NCBI RefSeq assembly: GCF_008152325.1
Contig: NZ_CP042243.1
Coordinates: forward strand, 1,307,026-1,371,025
DNA length: 64,000 nucleotides
From: Crassaminicella thermophila
Lineage (GTDB): Bacteria > Bacillota > Clostridia > Peptostreptococcales > Thermotaleaceae
Reading direction: 5' to 3'
Part shown: piece by piece, positions 36,503 through 45,578 of the stretch
Numbering within the stretch: the stretch's first letter is position 1
How the letters are laid out: every line of letters begins with the position of its first letter
Notes under the pieces: generated by a model
Told to the model about the DNA's origin: nothing
Database searches by the model: none
What the model saw: only the letters and a program-made list of their open reading frames with translations
Program-made: the position numbers and the translations under genes

Positions 36503-37636
36503 GTGTTAAAAAAATTTTTATCTAAATTTAAAAAAGAGAAAGAAGAAAAGGTAAATATACAGCAAGAAAGTACAAGTATAGACAAAAGCAAAGACATAGA
36601 AGGAGATATTATAAAAGAAAAAGATCATTTTGATAATTCATTACTAGATAATGTCCAAGAAGAGAAAAAAATAGAGATTAAAGAAGATGGAGAAATAGAA
36701 ACTACCGAAGAAAAAATTAGTTTTTTTGCTAAGTTAAAAAAAGGTTTAACAAAGACAAGACAAGGTATAGCAGGAAAGGTAGATCAAGTTTTAAGAGCTT
36801 ATAAAAAAGTAGATGAAGAATTATTTGAGGAACTTGAAGAAATACTTATTACATCAGATGTTGGTGTTCAAACTACTATGGAAATAATTGATAGATTAAG
36901 AAATATGGCAAAGGAAAGAAAAGTTACAGAGGCAGAAGACTTAAAGGGATTATTAAAGGAAATTCTAACTGAAATATTAGATATGGAAAAATCACATGAT
37001 TTAAATGTAGAACCATCTCCAGCAATTATTCTTATGGTAGGGGTTAATGGTGTAGGGAAAACTACTTCAATTGGTAAGATTGCCCATAAATTCAAATCTC
37101 AAGGAAAAAAAGTATTATTAGCAGCTGGAGACACATTTAGAGCGGCAGCTATTGACCAATTAGAAATTTGGGGAAATAGAGTAGGGGTGGATGTTATTAA
37201 GCATCAGGAAGGTGCTGATACAGCAGCTGTTATATATGATGCTATTCAATCTGCAAAAGCAAGAAAGATAGATGTGTTAATTTGTGATACTGCAGGGAGA
37301 CTACACAATAAAAAAAATCTTATGAATGAATTAGGGAAGGTTTCAAAAATTGTGGATCGTGAATTTCCAAATGCTTCAAAAGAAATACTTTTAGTTTTAG
37401 ATGCTACTACTGGACAGAATGCAATTCAGCAGGCTAAAATATTTAAAGAAGTTACGGATATTACTGGTGTTGTATTGACAAAATTAGATGGAACAGCTAA
37501 AGGTGGCGTTGTTCTTGCTATTAGTTCTGAATTGGAAATTCCTGTTAAGCTTATTGGGGTAGGGGAAGGCATGGAAGATCTTCAAAAATTTGTTCCACAA
37601 GATTTTGTAAATGCTTTATTTGGTGAAGAAAATTAA
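36503..37636 (+). CDS. ftsY: Signal recognition particle receptor FtsY
   Basis: The membrane receptor that docks ribosome-SRP complexes. The 377-residue protein has a charged N-terminal A domain (about 1-75), then the NG domain. Its GTPase motifs are GVNGVGKTTSIGKIAH near 176, DTFRAAAIDQL, DTAGRLHNKKNLM, TKLDGTAKGG and GVGEGMEDLQKF. It starts with GTG behind GGAGGGG, 13 bases after smc. ffh follows within 500 bases, so both sides of the targeting pathway are adjacent. Confidence 0.96.
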   Translation: MLKKFLSKFKKEKEEKVNIQQESTSIDKSKDIEGDIIKEKDHFDNSLLDNVQEEKKIEIKEDGEIETTEEKISFFAKLKKGLTKTRQGIAGKVDQVLRAYKKVDEELFEELEEILITSDVGVQTTMEIIDRLRNMAKERKVTEAEDLKGLLKEILTEILDMEKSHDLNVEPSPAIILMVGVNGVGKTTSIGKIAHKFKSQGKKVLLAAGDTFRAAAIDQLEIWGNRVGVDVIKHQEGADTAAVIYDAIQSAKARKIDVLICDTAGRLHNKKNLMNELGKVSKIVDREFPNASKEILLVLDATTGQNAIQQAKIFKEVTDITGVVLTKLDGTAKGGVVLAISSELEIPVKLIGVGEGMEDLQKFVPQDFVNALFGEEN

Positions 37637-37644
37637 AAAAAAGG

Positions 37645-37673
37645 TTGACAAGAAAACAAATGTAGTATAAAAT
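37645..37673 (+). promoter_or_regulatory. Probable promoter of ylxM-ffh
   Basis: Exact TTGACA (37645-37650) and TAAAAT (37668-37673), spacer 17 bases, between ftsY and ylxM. Confidence 0.75.
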
Positions 37674-37720
37674 ACATCTGTAAAGTAAAAAGCCTTTACA
37701 CTTATATAGGACGTGTTATT

Positions 37721-38089
37721 ATGTTTGACAAAATCCTTCAAATGAATCTTTTATATGATTTTTATGGACAATTATTGACAAAAAAGCAACAAGAAGTATT
37801 GCAGCTATATTACACTCATGATCTTTCTTTAGGAGAGATATCAGAGCAATTAGGTGTTAGCAGACAGGCTGTGTATGATACGGTAAAAAGGACAGAAAAG
37901 TTACTATTTGAATATGAAAAAAAGTTAGGTTTAGTTCATAAGTTTATTACTACTAAAAAACAGATACAAGAAATATTAAATATTGTTGAAAAAATAGAGA
38001 ATAATAAACAATTATGTGAGGTAATTGATTCAATACAGGAAGAAATAAAAAAGATTAAAAGACTTTCTTATGATATATTAGAAAAATAG
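37721..38089 (+). CDS. ylxM: YlxM family helix-turn-helix protein (UPF0122)
   Basis: A 122-residue DNA-binding-like protein, encoded before ffh in most Firmicutes and thought to assist the signal recognition particle. The N-terminal half is a sigma-factor-region-4-like helix-turn-helix: LTKKQQEVLQLYYTHDLSLG and ISEQLGVSRQAVYDTVKRTE (about residues 22-62). The C-terminus is a predicted coiled coil. It has its own promoter, and ffh starts 20 bases after it. The role in SRP function is family knowledge, not visible here. Confidence 0.93.
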   Translation: MFDKILQMNLLYDFYGQLLTKKQQEVLQLYYTHDLSLGEISEQLGVSRQAVYDTVKRTEKLLFEYEKKLGLVHKFITTKKQIQEILNIVEKIENNKQLCEVIDSIQEEIKKIKRLSYDILEK

Positions 38090-38108
38090 CCCCCAAGGAG
38101 GTGGGAAA

Positions 38109-39455
38109 ATGGTTTTCGAAGGATTAGCAGATAAACTTCAAGGTGCGTTAAAAAAATTAAAAAGCAAAGGGAAGCTTACTGAAAAAGATGTAAAAGAAGC
38201 TATGAGAGAAGTAAAATTAGCACTTCTTGAAGCAGATGTTAACTTTAAAGTTGTAAAAGATTTTATTAATAAAGTAAAGGAAAGAGCTGTTGGGGCTGAA
38301 GTTATGGAAAGCCTAACACCAGGGCAACATGTAATAAAAATAGTTAATGAAGAATTGACTGCACTAATGGGGACAACCCAGAGTAAATTAACTTTTTCTT
38401 CTAAACCTCCTACTGTTTATATGTTAGTAGGTTTACAAGGGGCCGGTAAGACTACTACAGGGGGTAAATTAGGTGGATATTTAAAAAAAATGGGTAAAAG
38501 ACCTTTGCTTGTTGCAGGAGATATTTACAGACCTGCTGCAATAAAGCAATTGCAAGTTGTAGGTCAACAGCTAGATATTCCAGTTTTTTCAATGGGGGAT
38601 AAGGTTAACCCTGTAAACATTGCAAAAGCAGGTATTGAACATGCAAAGCAGCATGGTAATGATGTGGTTATTATAGATACAGCAGGTAGATTGCATATAG
38701 ATGAAAATCTAATGGATGAGTTAGAGAATATAAAAGCAGAAGTAAATCCACAAGAAATATTATTAGTAGTAGATGCAATGACTGGGCAAGATGCTGTAAA
38801 CGTTGCAGAAAGCTTTAATGATAAATTGGGCATTGATGGTGTTATACTAACGAAGTTAGATGGTGATACTAGGGGTGGTGCAGCTTTATCTGTAAGGGCT
38901 GTAACAAAAAAGCCTATAAAATTTGCTGGAATGGGTGAAAAATTAAGTGATTTAGAGCCTTTTCATCCTGATAGGATGGCTTCGAGAATATTAGGAATGG
39001 GAGATGTTTTAAGTCTAATAGAAAAAGCTCAAGCAAATTTTGATGCAAAAAAAGCGATGGAGTTAGAAAAGAAAATTAGAAGTCAAGAATTTTCTTTTGA
39101 AGACTTTTTGGATCAATTACAGCAGATGAAGAGCATGGGGCCTATGAGTCAATTGCTTGAGATGATCCCAGGTGTAAATAGTAAACAATTAAAAAATTTA
39201 GAAATTGATGATAAAGAACTTATTCATATTGAAGCAATGATTCAATCTATGACAAAAGAGGAAAGAAAAAATCCTTCTATTATTAATGGAAGTAGAAGAA
39301 AAAGAATTGCTAAGGGAAGTGGAATGCCTGTACACAAGGTTAATAGTTTATTAAAGCAATTCGCTCAAACAAAAAAAATGATGAAGCAATTTTCTGACAT
39401 GGAAAAAAGTATGAAAAAGGGTGGAAAAATAAGATTTCCATTCTTTGGAAAATAA
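38109..39455 (+). CDS. ffh: Signal recognition particle protein Ffh
   Basis: The GTPase that binds 4.5S RNA and signal peptides. In 448 residues: N domain, G domain with GLQGAGKTTTGGKL near 107, DIYRPAAIKQL, DTAGRLHIDENLMDEL, TKLDGDTRGGAALS and GMGEKLSDLEPFHPDR. The methionine-rich M domain at the end shows MIPGVNSKQLKN, RIAKGSGMPVHKVNSLLKQF and MMKQFSDMEKSMKKG. AAGGAGGTGGG precedes the ATG. It is followed closely by rpsP, a standard order. Confidence 0.97.
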   Translation: MVFEGLADKLQGALKKLKSKGKLTEKDVKEAMREVKLALLEADVNFKVVKDFINKVKERAVGAEVMESLTPGQHVIKIVNEELTALMGTTQSKLTFSSKPPTVYMLVGLQGAGKTTTGGKLGGYLKKMGKRPLLVAGDIYRPAAIKQLQVVGQQLDIPVFSMGDKVNPVNIAKAGIEHAKQHGNDVVIIDTAGRLHIDENLMDELENIKAEVNPQEILLVVDAMTGQDAVNVAESFNDKLGIDGVILTKLDGDTRGGAALSVRAVTKKPIKFAGMGEKLSDLEPFHPDRMASRILGMGDVLSLIEKAQANFDAKKAMELEKKIRSQEFSFEDFLDQLQQMKSMGPMSQLLEMIPGVNSKQLKNLEIDDKELIHIEAMIQSMTKEERKNPSIINGSRRKRIAKGSGMPVHKVNSLLKQFAQTKKMMKQFSDMEKSMKKGGKIRFPFFGK

Positions 39456-39487
39456 ATATATTATAGATTTTGAAGGAGGTGAATAAA

Positions 39488-39757
39488 GTGGCAGTAAAAA
39501 TCAGATTAAAAAGAATGGGAGCTAAAAAGAAGCCTTTCTATAGACTTGTAGTTGCAGATTCTCGTTCACCTAGAGATGGAAGATTTATTGAAGAATTAGG
39601 ATATTATAATCCTGTTGTAGACCCAGTAGAGGTGAAAATTGACGACGAAAAGGCTATTAAGTGGTTAAAAAATGGTGCTCAGCCTACTGATACTGTAAGA
39701 GATTTGTTTAAAAAATATGGTGTTATAGAAAAGTTTGAGCAGTCAAAGAAAGCATAG
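39488..39757 (+). CDS. rpsP: 30S ribosomal protein S16
   Basis: An 89-residue small-subunit protein: [37 protein letters not shown] and YYNPVV are all diagnostic. It begins with GTG six bases after AAGGAGGTG; upstream in-frame starts overlap that ribosome site. It lies 32 bases after ffh and 25 bases before khpA, so ffh-rpsP-khpA probably form one unit. Confidence 0.97.
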   Translation: MAVKIRLKRMGAKKKPFYRLVVADSRSPRDGRFIEELGYYNPVVDPVEVKIDDEKAIKWLKNGAQPTDTVRDLFKKYGVIEKFEQSKKA

Positions 39758-39782
39758 TTTCGCTTTCAGGGGGTGTATAAAA

Positions 39783-40013
39783 ATGGGTGAATTAGTAAAA
39801 ACAATTGCTAAAGCTTTGGTGGATAACCCAGATGAAGTTTTTGTTACTGAAATAGAAGGTAGACAATCACTAATTGTAGAGTTAAAAGTTGCCCCAGAGG
39901 ATATGGGTAAAGTTATTGGTAAGCAAGGCAGAATAGCAAAGGCTATTAGAACTGTTGCTAAGGCTGCTGCTACGAAAGAAAATAAAAGAGTAGTTGTAGA
40001 GATTATTCAATAA
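39783..40013 (+). CDS. khpA: KH-domain RNA-binding protein KhpA (YlqC)
   Basis: A single-KH-domain RNA-binding protein of 76 residues that, in streptococci, works with KhpB in cell-division and sRNA control. The GxxG RNA-binding loop is present in DMGKVIGKQGRIAKAIRTV near residue 42. The ATG following AGGGGGTG was chosen; the longer open frame upstream overlaps rpsP and has no ribosome site. It ends the ffh-rpsP-khpA group at a strong hairpin. Confidence 0.95.
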   Translation: MGELVKTIAKALVDNPDEVFVTEIEGRQSLIVELKVAPEDMGKVIGKQGRIAKAIRTVAKAAATKENKRVVVEIIQ

Positions 40014-40029
40014 GATTAAATAGTAGTTA

Positions 40030-40057
40030 AAAAGGATTAGGGGTACCTAATCCTTTT
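40030..40057 (+). terminator. Stem-loop after khpA
   Basis: A perfect 12-bp stem (AAAAGGATTAGG / CCTAATCCTTTT) with a GGTA loop, followed by only a short T/A stretch. Confidence 0.75.
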
Positions 40058-40137
40058 ATAATATATAATTTTATGTATACTGAAAGAAAATGTTGTAAAA
40101 AATTATATAAGAACCTTTGCAAAGGTAGGTGGTAATG

Positions 40138-40650
40138 ATGCCAAAGCTGTTAAAGGTAGGACAAATCGTAAATGCACAAGGAATCCGTGGGGAAGTAAAA
40201 GTATATCCATTAACAGATTATAAAGAACGATTTGAAGAATTAGACTGGGTTTATATGGGAGATAACATAGAAGAAAAATTTTATATTGAAAAAGTTAAAT
40301 ATAAAAATGAATTAGTCATATTGAAACTAAAGGGAATTGATGATAGAAATATGGCAGAAAGATGTAAAACTAAATATTTAATGATAGATAAAAAAGATGC
40401 AAGAGAACTCCCTGAAGATACGTATTTTATTGTTGACTTAATAGGATTAAAAGTTTATACAAATGATAAAATATTAATTGGAACTATAAAAAATGTTATT
40501 CAAAATACAGGTCAGGATTTATATGAAATTGAAGACCATAAAAATCCTAAAAAAACTATACTTATTCCAGCAGTTGAAGCGTTTATAAAAGAGGTAAATA
40601 TCGAAAAAGGGTATATTATTGTAACACCTATTGAAGGACTGATAGAATGA
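40138..40650 (+). CDS. rimM: Ribosome maturation factor RimM
   Basis: Binds S19 and helps 30S head assembly. The 170-residue protein shows [21 protein letters not shown] in the N-terminal RimM domain, and the C-terminal PRC-barrel contains DLIGLKVYT and [11 protein letters not shown]. Two ATG codons are adjacent (40135 and 40138); the second lies at a better distance from AGGTGG. It overlaps trmD by four bases (ATGA), meaning translational coupling. A 14-base palindrome (ACCTTTGCAAAGGT, 40113-40126) stands just before its ribosome site. Confidence 0.95.
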   Translation: MPKLLKVGQIVNAQGIRGEVKVYPLTDYKERFEELDWVYMGDNIEEKFYIEKVKYKNELVILKLKGIDDRNMAERCKTKYLMIDKKDARELPEDTYFIVDLIGLKVYTNDKILIGTIKNVIQNTGQDLYEIEDHKNPKKTILIPAVEAFIKEVNIEKGYIIVTPIEGLIE

Positions 40651-41381
40651 GAATAGATGTTTTAACATTATTTCCTAAAATGTTTGAAGATCCGTTAGGA
40701 GAAAGTATTATTGGAAGGGCTAGGGAGAAAGATATATTAGATATAAATATAATTAATATTAGAGATTTTAGTAATGATAAACACAAAAAAGTAGATGATT
40801 ACCCTTATGGTGGTGGAGCTGGAATGGTTATGCAGGCACAGCCAATTTTTAGTGCATTGGAAGCTATAAATGCTAGAGACTGTAAAGTAATATATATGTC
40901 TCCAAAGGGCAAAACTTTTAATCAACATATAGCTAAGGAGCTTGCGAAAGAAAATAAATTAATTTTTATATGTGGACATTATGAAGGAATAGACCAAAGA
41001 GTTATAGATTATTGGGTTACAGATGAAATTTCTATTGGTGATTATGTATTGACTGGAGGAGAACTGCCTGCAATGGTAGTAATTGATGCAGTTGCTAGAC
41101 TTATTCCCGGAGTATTAGGACAAGAGGAATCTTATATAGATGAGTCTTTCTACTCTGGATTATTAGAATATCCCCAATATACTCGACCAAGTGAATTTAG
41201 AAATTTAAAAGTGCCAGATATTTTGCTATCAGGAAATCATAAAAAAATTGATGAGTGGAGAAAACTTCAAGCATTAAATATTACTAAGAAAAATAGACCA
41301 GATATGTTTAAAAAATATATAAATAGAAAAGACTTAAGTAATGAGGAAAAAAGACTAATAAAGTTATTAATTGAAGAATAA
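40647..41381 (+). CDS. trmD: tRNA guanine-37 N1-methyltransferase TrmD
   Basis: Methylates G37 of tRNAs to prevent frameshifting, using a SPOUT knot fold. The 244-residue protein starts [20 protein letters not shown] and carries [41 protein letters not shown], the SAM-pocket segment [18 protein letters not shown] and [15 protein letters not shown]. In most Firmicutes rplS (L19) follows; here the next gene is rplU after a leader, and rplS is absent from the window. Confidence 0.97.
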   Translation: MRIDVLTLFPKMFEDPLGESIIGRAREKDILDINIINIRDFSNDKHKKVDDYPYGGGAGMVMQAQPIFSALEAINARDCKVIYMSPKGKTFNQHIAKELAKENKLIFICGHYEGIDQRVIDYWVTDEISIGDYVLTGGELPAMVVIDAVARLIPGVLGQEESYIDESFYSGLLEYPQYTRPSEFRNLKVPDILLSGNHKKIDEWRKLQALNITKKNRPDMFKKYINRKDLSNEEKRLIKLLIEE

Positions 41382-41384
41382 TGG

Positions 41385-41413
41385 TTGACTTTTCATAGCT
41401 TATATGATATCAT
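41385..41413 (+). promoter_or_regulatory. Probable promoter of rplU-prp-rpmA
   Basis: TTGACT (41385-41390) and TATCAT (41408-41413) with a 17-base spacer, directly before the L21 leader. Confidence 0.6.
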
Positions 41414-41419
41414 ATGTAT

Positions 41420-41490
41420 CTGTAGGTAGCCGCACAAATCGGGTTAGAAAACTCTTGTTACCTAGTATTTGGCGAGTCTGGTTAGAGGAG
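41420..41490 (+). promoter_or_regulatory. L21 leader RNA (ribosomal protein autoregulation)
   Basis: The 5' untranslated region of rplU can form a stem from GTAGGTA and TACCTA around CCGCACAAATCGGGTT. It is followed by TTTGGCGAGTCTGGTTAGAGG, which runs into the ribosome site. This layout and the GGCGAGTCTG block match the L21 leader of Firmicutes as I remember it; binding by L21 is the presumed control. Confidence 0.75.
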
Positions 41491-41498
41491 GTGTAAAA

Positions 41499-41810
41499 AT
41501 GTACGCAATTATCGAAACAGGTGGAAAGCAGTATAGGGTTCAAGAAGGAGATACTTTATTTGTTGAAAAAATAGAAGCAAATGAAGGTGAAACTGTAGAA
41601 TTTGATAAAGTATTAGCTTTATCAAAAGAAGGTAAGCTTTCTGTAGGAGCACCAGTTGTAGATGGTGCGAAAGTTTCTGCAACTGTATTAGAAAATGGTA
41701 AAGCGCCAAAAATAATTGTATTCAAATACAAAGCAAAAAAAGACTACAGAAAGAAACAAGGACATCGTCAACCTTATACAAAGATAAAAATTGAAAAAAT
41801 CAATGGATAA
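41499..41810 (+). CDS. rplU: 50S ribosomal protein L21
   Basis: A 103-residue large-subunit protein: [18 protein letters not shown] at the N-terminus and [20 protein letters not shown] at the C-terminus, both diagnostic. The start is the ATG with GAGGAGGTG 7-8 bases upstream, not the longer open frame running back into the leader. It begins the rplU-prp-rpmA group found in nearly all Firmicutes. Confidence 0.97.
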   Translation: MYAIIETGGKQYRVQEGDTLFVEKIEANEGETVEFDKVLALSKEGKLSVGAPVVDGAKVSATVLENGKAPKIIVFKYKAKKDYRKKQGHRQPYTKIKIEKING

Positions 41811-41823
41811 GGTAAATTGATAT

Positions 41824-42156
41824 ATGATCAAAATTCATATTTATCGAGATCAAGAAAAAAACATAATGCAATATTCGGTGGAAGGACATGCTAATGCAGC
41901 TGAATATGGTAGTGATATTGTGTGTGCAAGTATTTCAATACTTACTCAAACTACTATGTTGGCTCTTTATGAGTTGCTTTCTATAGATATTGCATATGAA
42001 ATAGAAGACGGTTGGTTATATTGTAAGTTACCGGATAATTTATCCAATGATATTAGAGAAAAAGCGAATCTAATTTTAGATACAATGATCATTGGAATTA
42101 AAGGAACGCAAGGAATGTATCAAGAGTATATTGAGTTTTATGACGAGGAGGTGTAA
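41824..42156 (+). CDS. prp: Ribosomal-processing cysteine protease Prp
   Basis: Cleaves the N-terminal extension of ribosomal protein L27. The 110-residue protein has the catalytic His in VEGHANAAEYGSDIVCASIS and the Cys in the same stretch, spaced as in Staphylococcus Prp. It lies between rplU and rpmA, and rpmA here does encode the extension that Prp removes, so enzyme and substrate fit. It is always associated with that extended L27 form. Confidence 0.94.
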   Translation: MIKIHIYRDQEKNIMQYSVEGHANAAEYGSDIVCASISILTQTTMLALYELLSIDIAYEIEDGWLYCKLPDNLSNDIREKANLILDTMIIGIKGTQGMYQEYIEFYDEEV

Positions 42157-42159
42157 ATG

Positions 42160-42459
42160 ATGTTATTTAATATTAACCTTCAATTATTTGCAAGTAAAAA
42201 AGGAGTAGGTAGTTCTAAGAACGGTAGAGATAGTGAAGCGAAAAGATTAGGTGTTAAAAGAGCAGATGGGCAATTTGTTAGCAGTGGAAGTATTCTTGTA
42301 CGTCAAAGAGGAACGAAAATCCATCCAGGGAATAATGTAGGAAAAGGTGGAGATGACACTCTTTTCGCAAAAATTGATGGAGTTGTGAAGTTTGAAAGAA
42401 AAGGAAAAGATAAAAAGCAAGTTAGTGTATATCCAAGAGAAGTTGCTGCAGCAAAATAA
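42160..42459 (+). CDS. rpmA: 50S ribosomal protein L27 with cleavable N-terminal extension
   Basis: L27 lies close to the peptidyl-transferase centre. The 99-residue protein begins with [11 protein letters not shown] before the mature [20 protein letters not shown]; the LQLFA-S boundary corresponds to the site cut by Prp in Firmicutes. The rest ([22 protein letters not shown]) is standard. Two adjacent ATG codons (42157 and 42160) are possible; the second is better spaced from GAGGAGGTG. It is followed by a strong terminator. Confidence 0.96.
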   Translation: MLFNINLQLFASKKGVGSSKNGRDSEAKRLGVKRADGQFVSSGSILVRQRGTKIHPGNNVGKGGDDTLFAKIDGVVKFERKGKDKKQVSVYPREVAAAK

Positions 42460-42464
42460 TTATA

Positions 42465-42492
42465 AAAACCCATGCTTTATTGCATGGGTTTT
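42465..42492 (+). terminator. Terminator of rplU-prp-rpmA
   Basis: An 11-bp perfect stem (AAAACCCATGC / GCATGGGTTTT) with a TTTATT loop. Confidence 0.85.
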
Positions 42493-42548
42493 ATGTTACA
42501 TAAATAATAAAAGTTTGGAAATAATATATTAACTGAATTGGCTTTTAA

Positions 42549-43847
<1,299 letters not shown>

Positions 43848-43866
43848 ATGGAAAATGGAGGTTTCA

Positions 43867-44175
43867 ATGAAAAGAATTGATTTATTAACAGGAAAACAAA
43901 GAAGTTACTTAAAAGGTTTAGCAAATGGGATTAAACCAATAGCACAAATAGGAAAAAGTGGAATAACAGAAAACTTTATTAAACAAATGAATGATGCACT
44001 TGAAGCAAGAGAATTAGTAAAGGTTCATGTACTTGAAAATAGCCTTCTTGATACAAAAGAGACAGCTAATGAAGTAGCAAAGCTAACAAGGGCTGAATTT
44101 ATTCAGGCTATTGGGAATAAATTTGTGATTTATAGACCTTCTAAGAAAAATCCCAAAATACAAATACCAAAATAA
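43867..44175 (+). CDS. yhbY: YhbY family ribosome-associated RNA-binding protein
   Basis: A 102-residue CRM-domain protein that joins pre-50S particles. It shows LTGKQRSYLKGLANGIKPIAQIGKSGITENF, with the IGKSG segment matching the GxxG-type RNA-binding loop, and the LLDTKETANEVAKLT stretch. The chosen ATG has GGAGG upstream; a longer frame upstream overlaps obgE. B. subtilis calls it yqeI. It precedes nadD and yqeK, as in Bacillus. Confidence 0.93.
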   Translation: MKRIDLLTGKQRSYLKGLANGIKPIAQIGKSGITENFIKQMNDALEARELVKVHVLENSLLDTKETANEVAKLTRAEFIQAIGNKFVIYRPSKKNPKIQIPK

Positions 44176-44198
44176 AATCGAGCATGTGCTCGATTTTT
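44174..44198 (+). terminator. Terminator after yhbY
   Basis: An 11-bp stem (AAAATCGAGCA / TGCTCGATTTT) with a very tight loop, followed by T. It overlaps the stop codon. Confidence 0.8.
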
Positions 44199-44234
44199 GT
44201 GTAGGTAAAAATATATAAAATTAATTGATTGTTA

Positions 44235-44262
44235 TTGTTAAAATTTGATAATCATATATAAT
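44235..44262 (+). promoter_or_regulatory. Probable promoter of nadD-yqeK
   Basis: TTGTTA (44235-44240) and TATAAT (44257-44262), spacer 16 bases, 59 bases before the nadD start. Confidence 0.55.
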
Positions 44263-44321
44263 ATAGTTACGAAAATAATTATATATTATAATTTTATGTG
44301 ATATTTTGGAGGAATACAAAT

Positions 44322-44975
44322 ATGTCGTCTATTCGTTCGCTAGATATAATGAATAAATCAAGTGAAAAATATTCAAAAATAGGGATTATGGGGGGAACAT
44401 TTGATCCAATTCATTATGGACATTTGGTGATTGCAGAGCAAATTCGATGTGAATATAATCTTGAAAAAGTAATTTTTATACCTGCAGGAATTCCACCTCA
44501 TAAGTCAAATTTATGTGTAACAGATAGTAAACATAGATATTTAATGACCCTTTTGGCTACTATTACAAATCCACATTTTGAAGTATCAAAGATTGAATTG
44601 GAGAGTAATAAAATTTCTTATACAATACATACGATTGAAAAATTAAAAAAAATTTATCATGAAGATACAGAACTATATTTTATTACAGGTGCAGATGCAA
44701 TCTGCGAATTAGATACATGGAAAGATGTAAAAAGACTTACTCAACTATGTCAATTTATTGCTGCAACAAGACCTGGACTTAAATTGTCTCATGTTGATGC
44801 AAAAATAAAAGAATTTCAAAACAAATATAATGCGTTAATTCGAAAGATTAATTTGCCAGCTTTAGCTATATCCTCAACTGATATAAGAAATAGAGTGAAG
44901 GAAGGTCAATCTATAAAGTATTTATTACCAGAATCTGTAGAGTATTATATATATAAAAATAAGTTATATGAATAG
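44322..44975 (+). CDS. nadD: Nicotinate-nucleotide adenylyltransferase
   Basis: Makes deamido-NAD from nicotinate mononucleotide and ATP. The core begins IGIMGGTFDPIHYGHLVIAE (H-x-G-H motif), followed by KVIFIPAGIPPHK, FITGADAICELDTWKD and SSTDIRNRVKEGQSI, all standard. What is unusual is the N-terminus: the only start with a ribosome site (GGAGG) gives about 26 residues, MSSIRSLDIMNKSSEKYSK and onward, before the conserved core; most relatives have only a few. The next in-frame ATG (44349) has no ribosome site. The total is 217 residues. Confidence 0.94.
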   Translation: MSSIRSLDIMNKSSEKYSKIGIMGGTFDPIHYGHLVIAEQIRCEYNLEKVIFIPAGIPPHKSNLCVTDSKHRYLMTLLATITNPHFEVSKIELESNKISYTIHTIEKLKKIYHEDTELYFITGADAICELDTWKDVKRLTQLCQFIAATRPGLKLSHVDAKIKEFQNKYNALIRKINLPALAISSTDIRNRVKEGQSIKYLLPESVEYYIYKNKLYE

Positions 44976-44989
44976 AGGAGTGTAAAGAA

Positions 44990-45565
44990 GTGTTAGATAT
45001 TGAGAAAATAAAAGAAGTTTTGCAGAAGAGATTAACAAAAAAAAGATATTTACATTCTTTAGGTGTTCAACAAGTAGCTATAAAATTGGCAAAAGTATAT
45101 AATGTTTGCGATAAAAAGGCAAGTATAGCAGGATTAGTTCATGATTGTGCAAAAGATTTTGATGATGAGATGTTATTGAATTATGCTATGCAGTTTGGTA
45201 TACTAATAGATAGTGTGTCGAATCATCAGATTCAATTGTTACATGGTTTTGTTGGAGCCGAACTTGCTAAAAGAGAATTTGGTATTAAAGACGCTGAAAT
45301 TCTTAGTGCAATTCGATTTCATACAACAGGAAAAGAAAATATGACTACTCTTGAAAAAATAATATATTTAGCAGATTATATTGAGCCAAGTAGAAATTTT
45401 AGGGGAATAGAAAATATAAGAAAAGTAGCTTTATCTAATTTAGATAAGGCTACTTTAATGGCTTTTGACAATACGATAAATTATGTGATTTTAAAAGGAG
45501 AACTTCTACATCCAAACACAATTTTTGCTAGAAATTTTCTCCTATTACAGAAGGAAGTATTTTGA
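44990..45565 (+). CDS. yqeK: YqeK, HD-domain diadenosine tetraphosphatase
   Basis: A symmetrical bis(5'-nucleosyl)-tetraphosphatase of the HD family. The 191-residue protein has RYLHSLGVQQVAIKLA with the first His, the HD pair in AGLVHDCAKDFDDEM near residue 45, and SAIRFHTTG with later metal ligands. It starts with GTG behind GAGGAGTG, 15 bases after nadD. The nadD-yqeK pair is conserved in Firmicutes. Confidence 0.93.
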   Translation: MLDIEKIKEVLQKRLTKKRYLHSLGVQQVAIKLAKVYNVCDKKASIAGLVHDCAKDFDDEMLLNYAMQFGILIDSVSNHQIQLLHGFVGAELAKREFGIKDAEILSAIRFHTTGKENMTTLEKIIYLADYIEPSRNFRGIENIRKVALSNLDKATLMAFDNTINYVILKGELLHPNTIFARNFLLLQKEVF

Positions 45566-45578
45566 TAGGAGTGAGATA

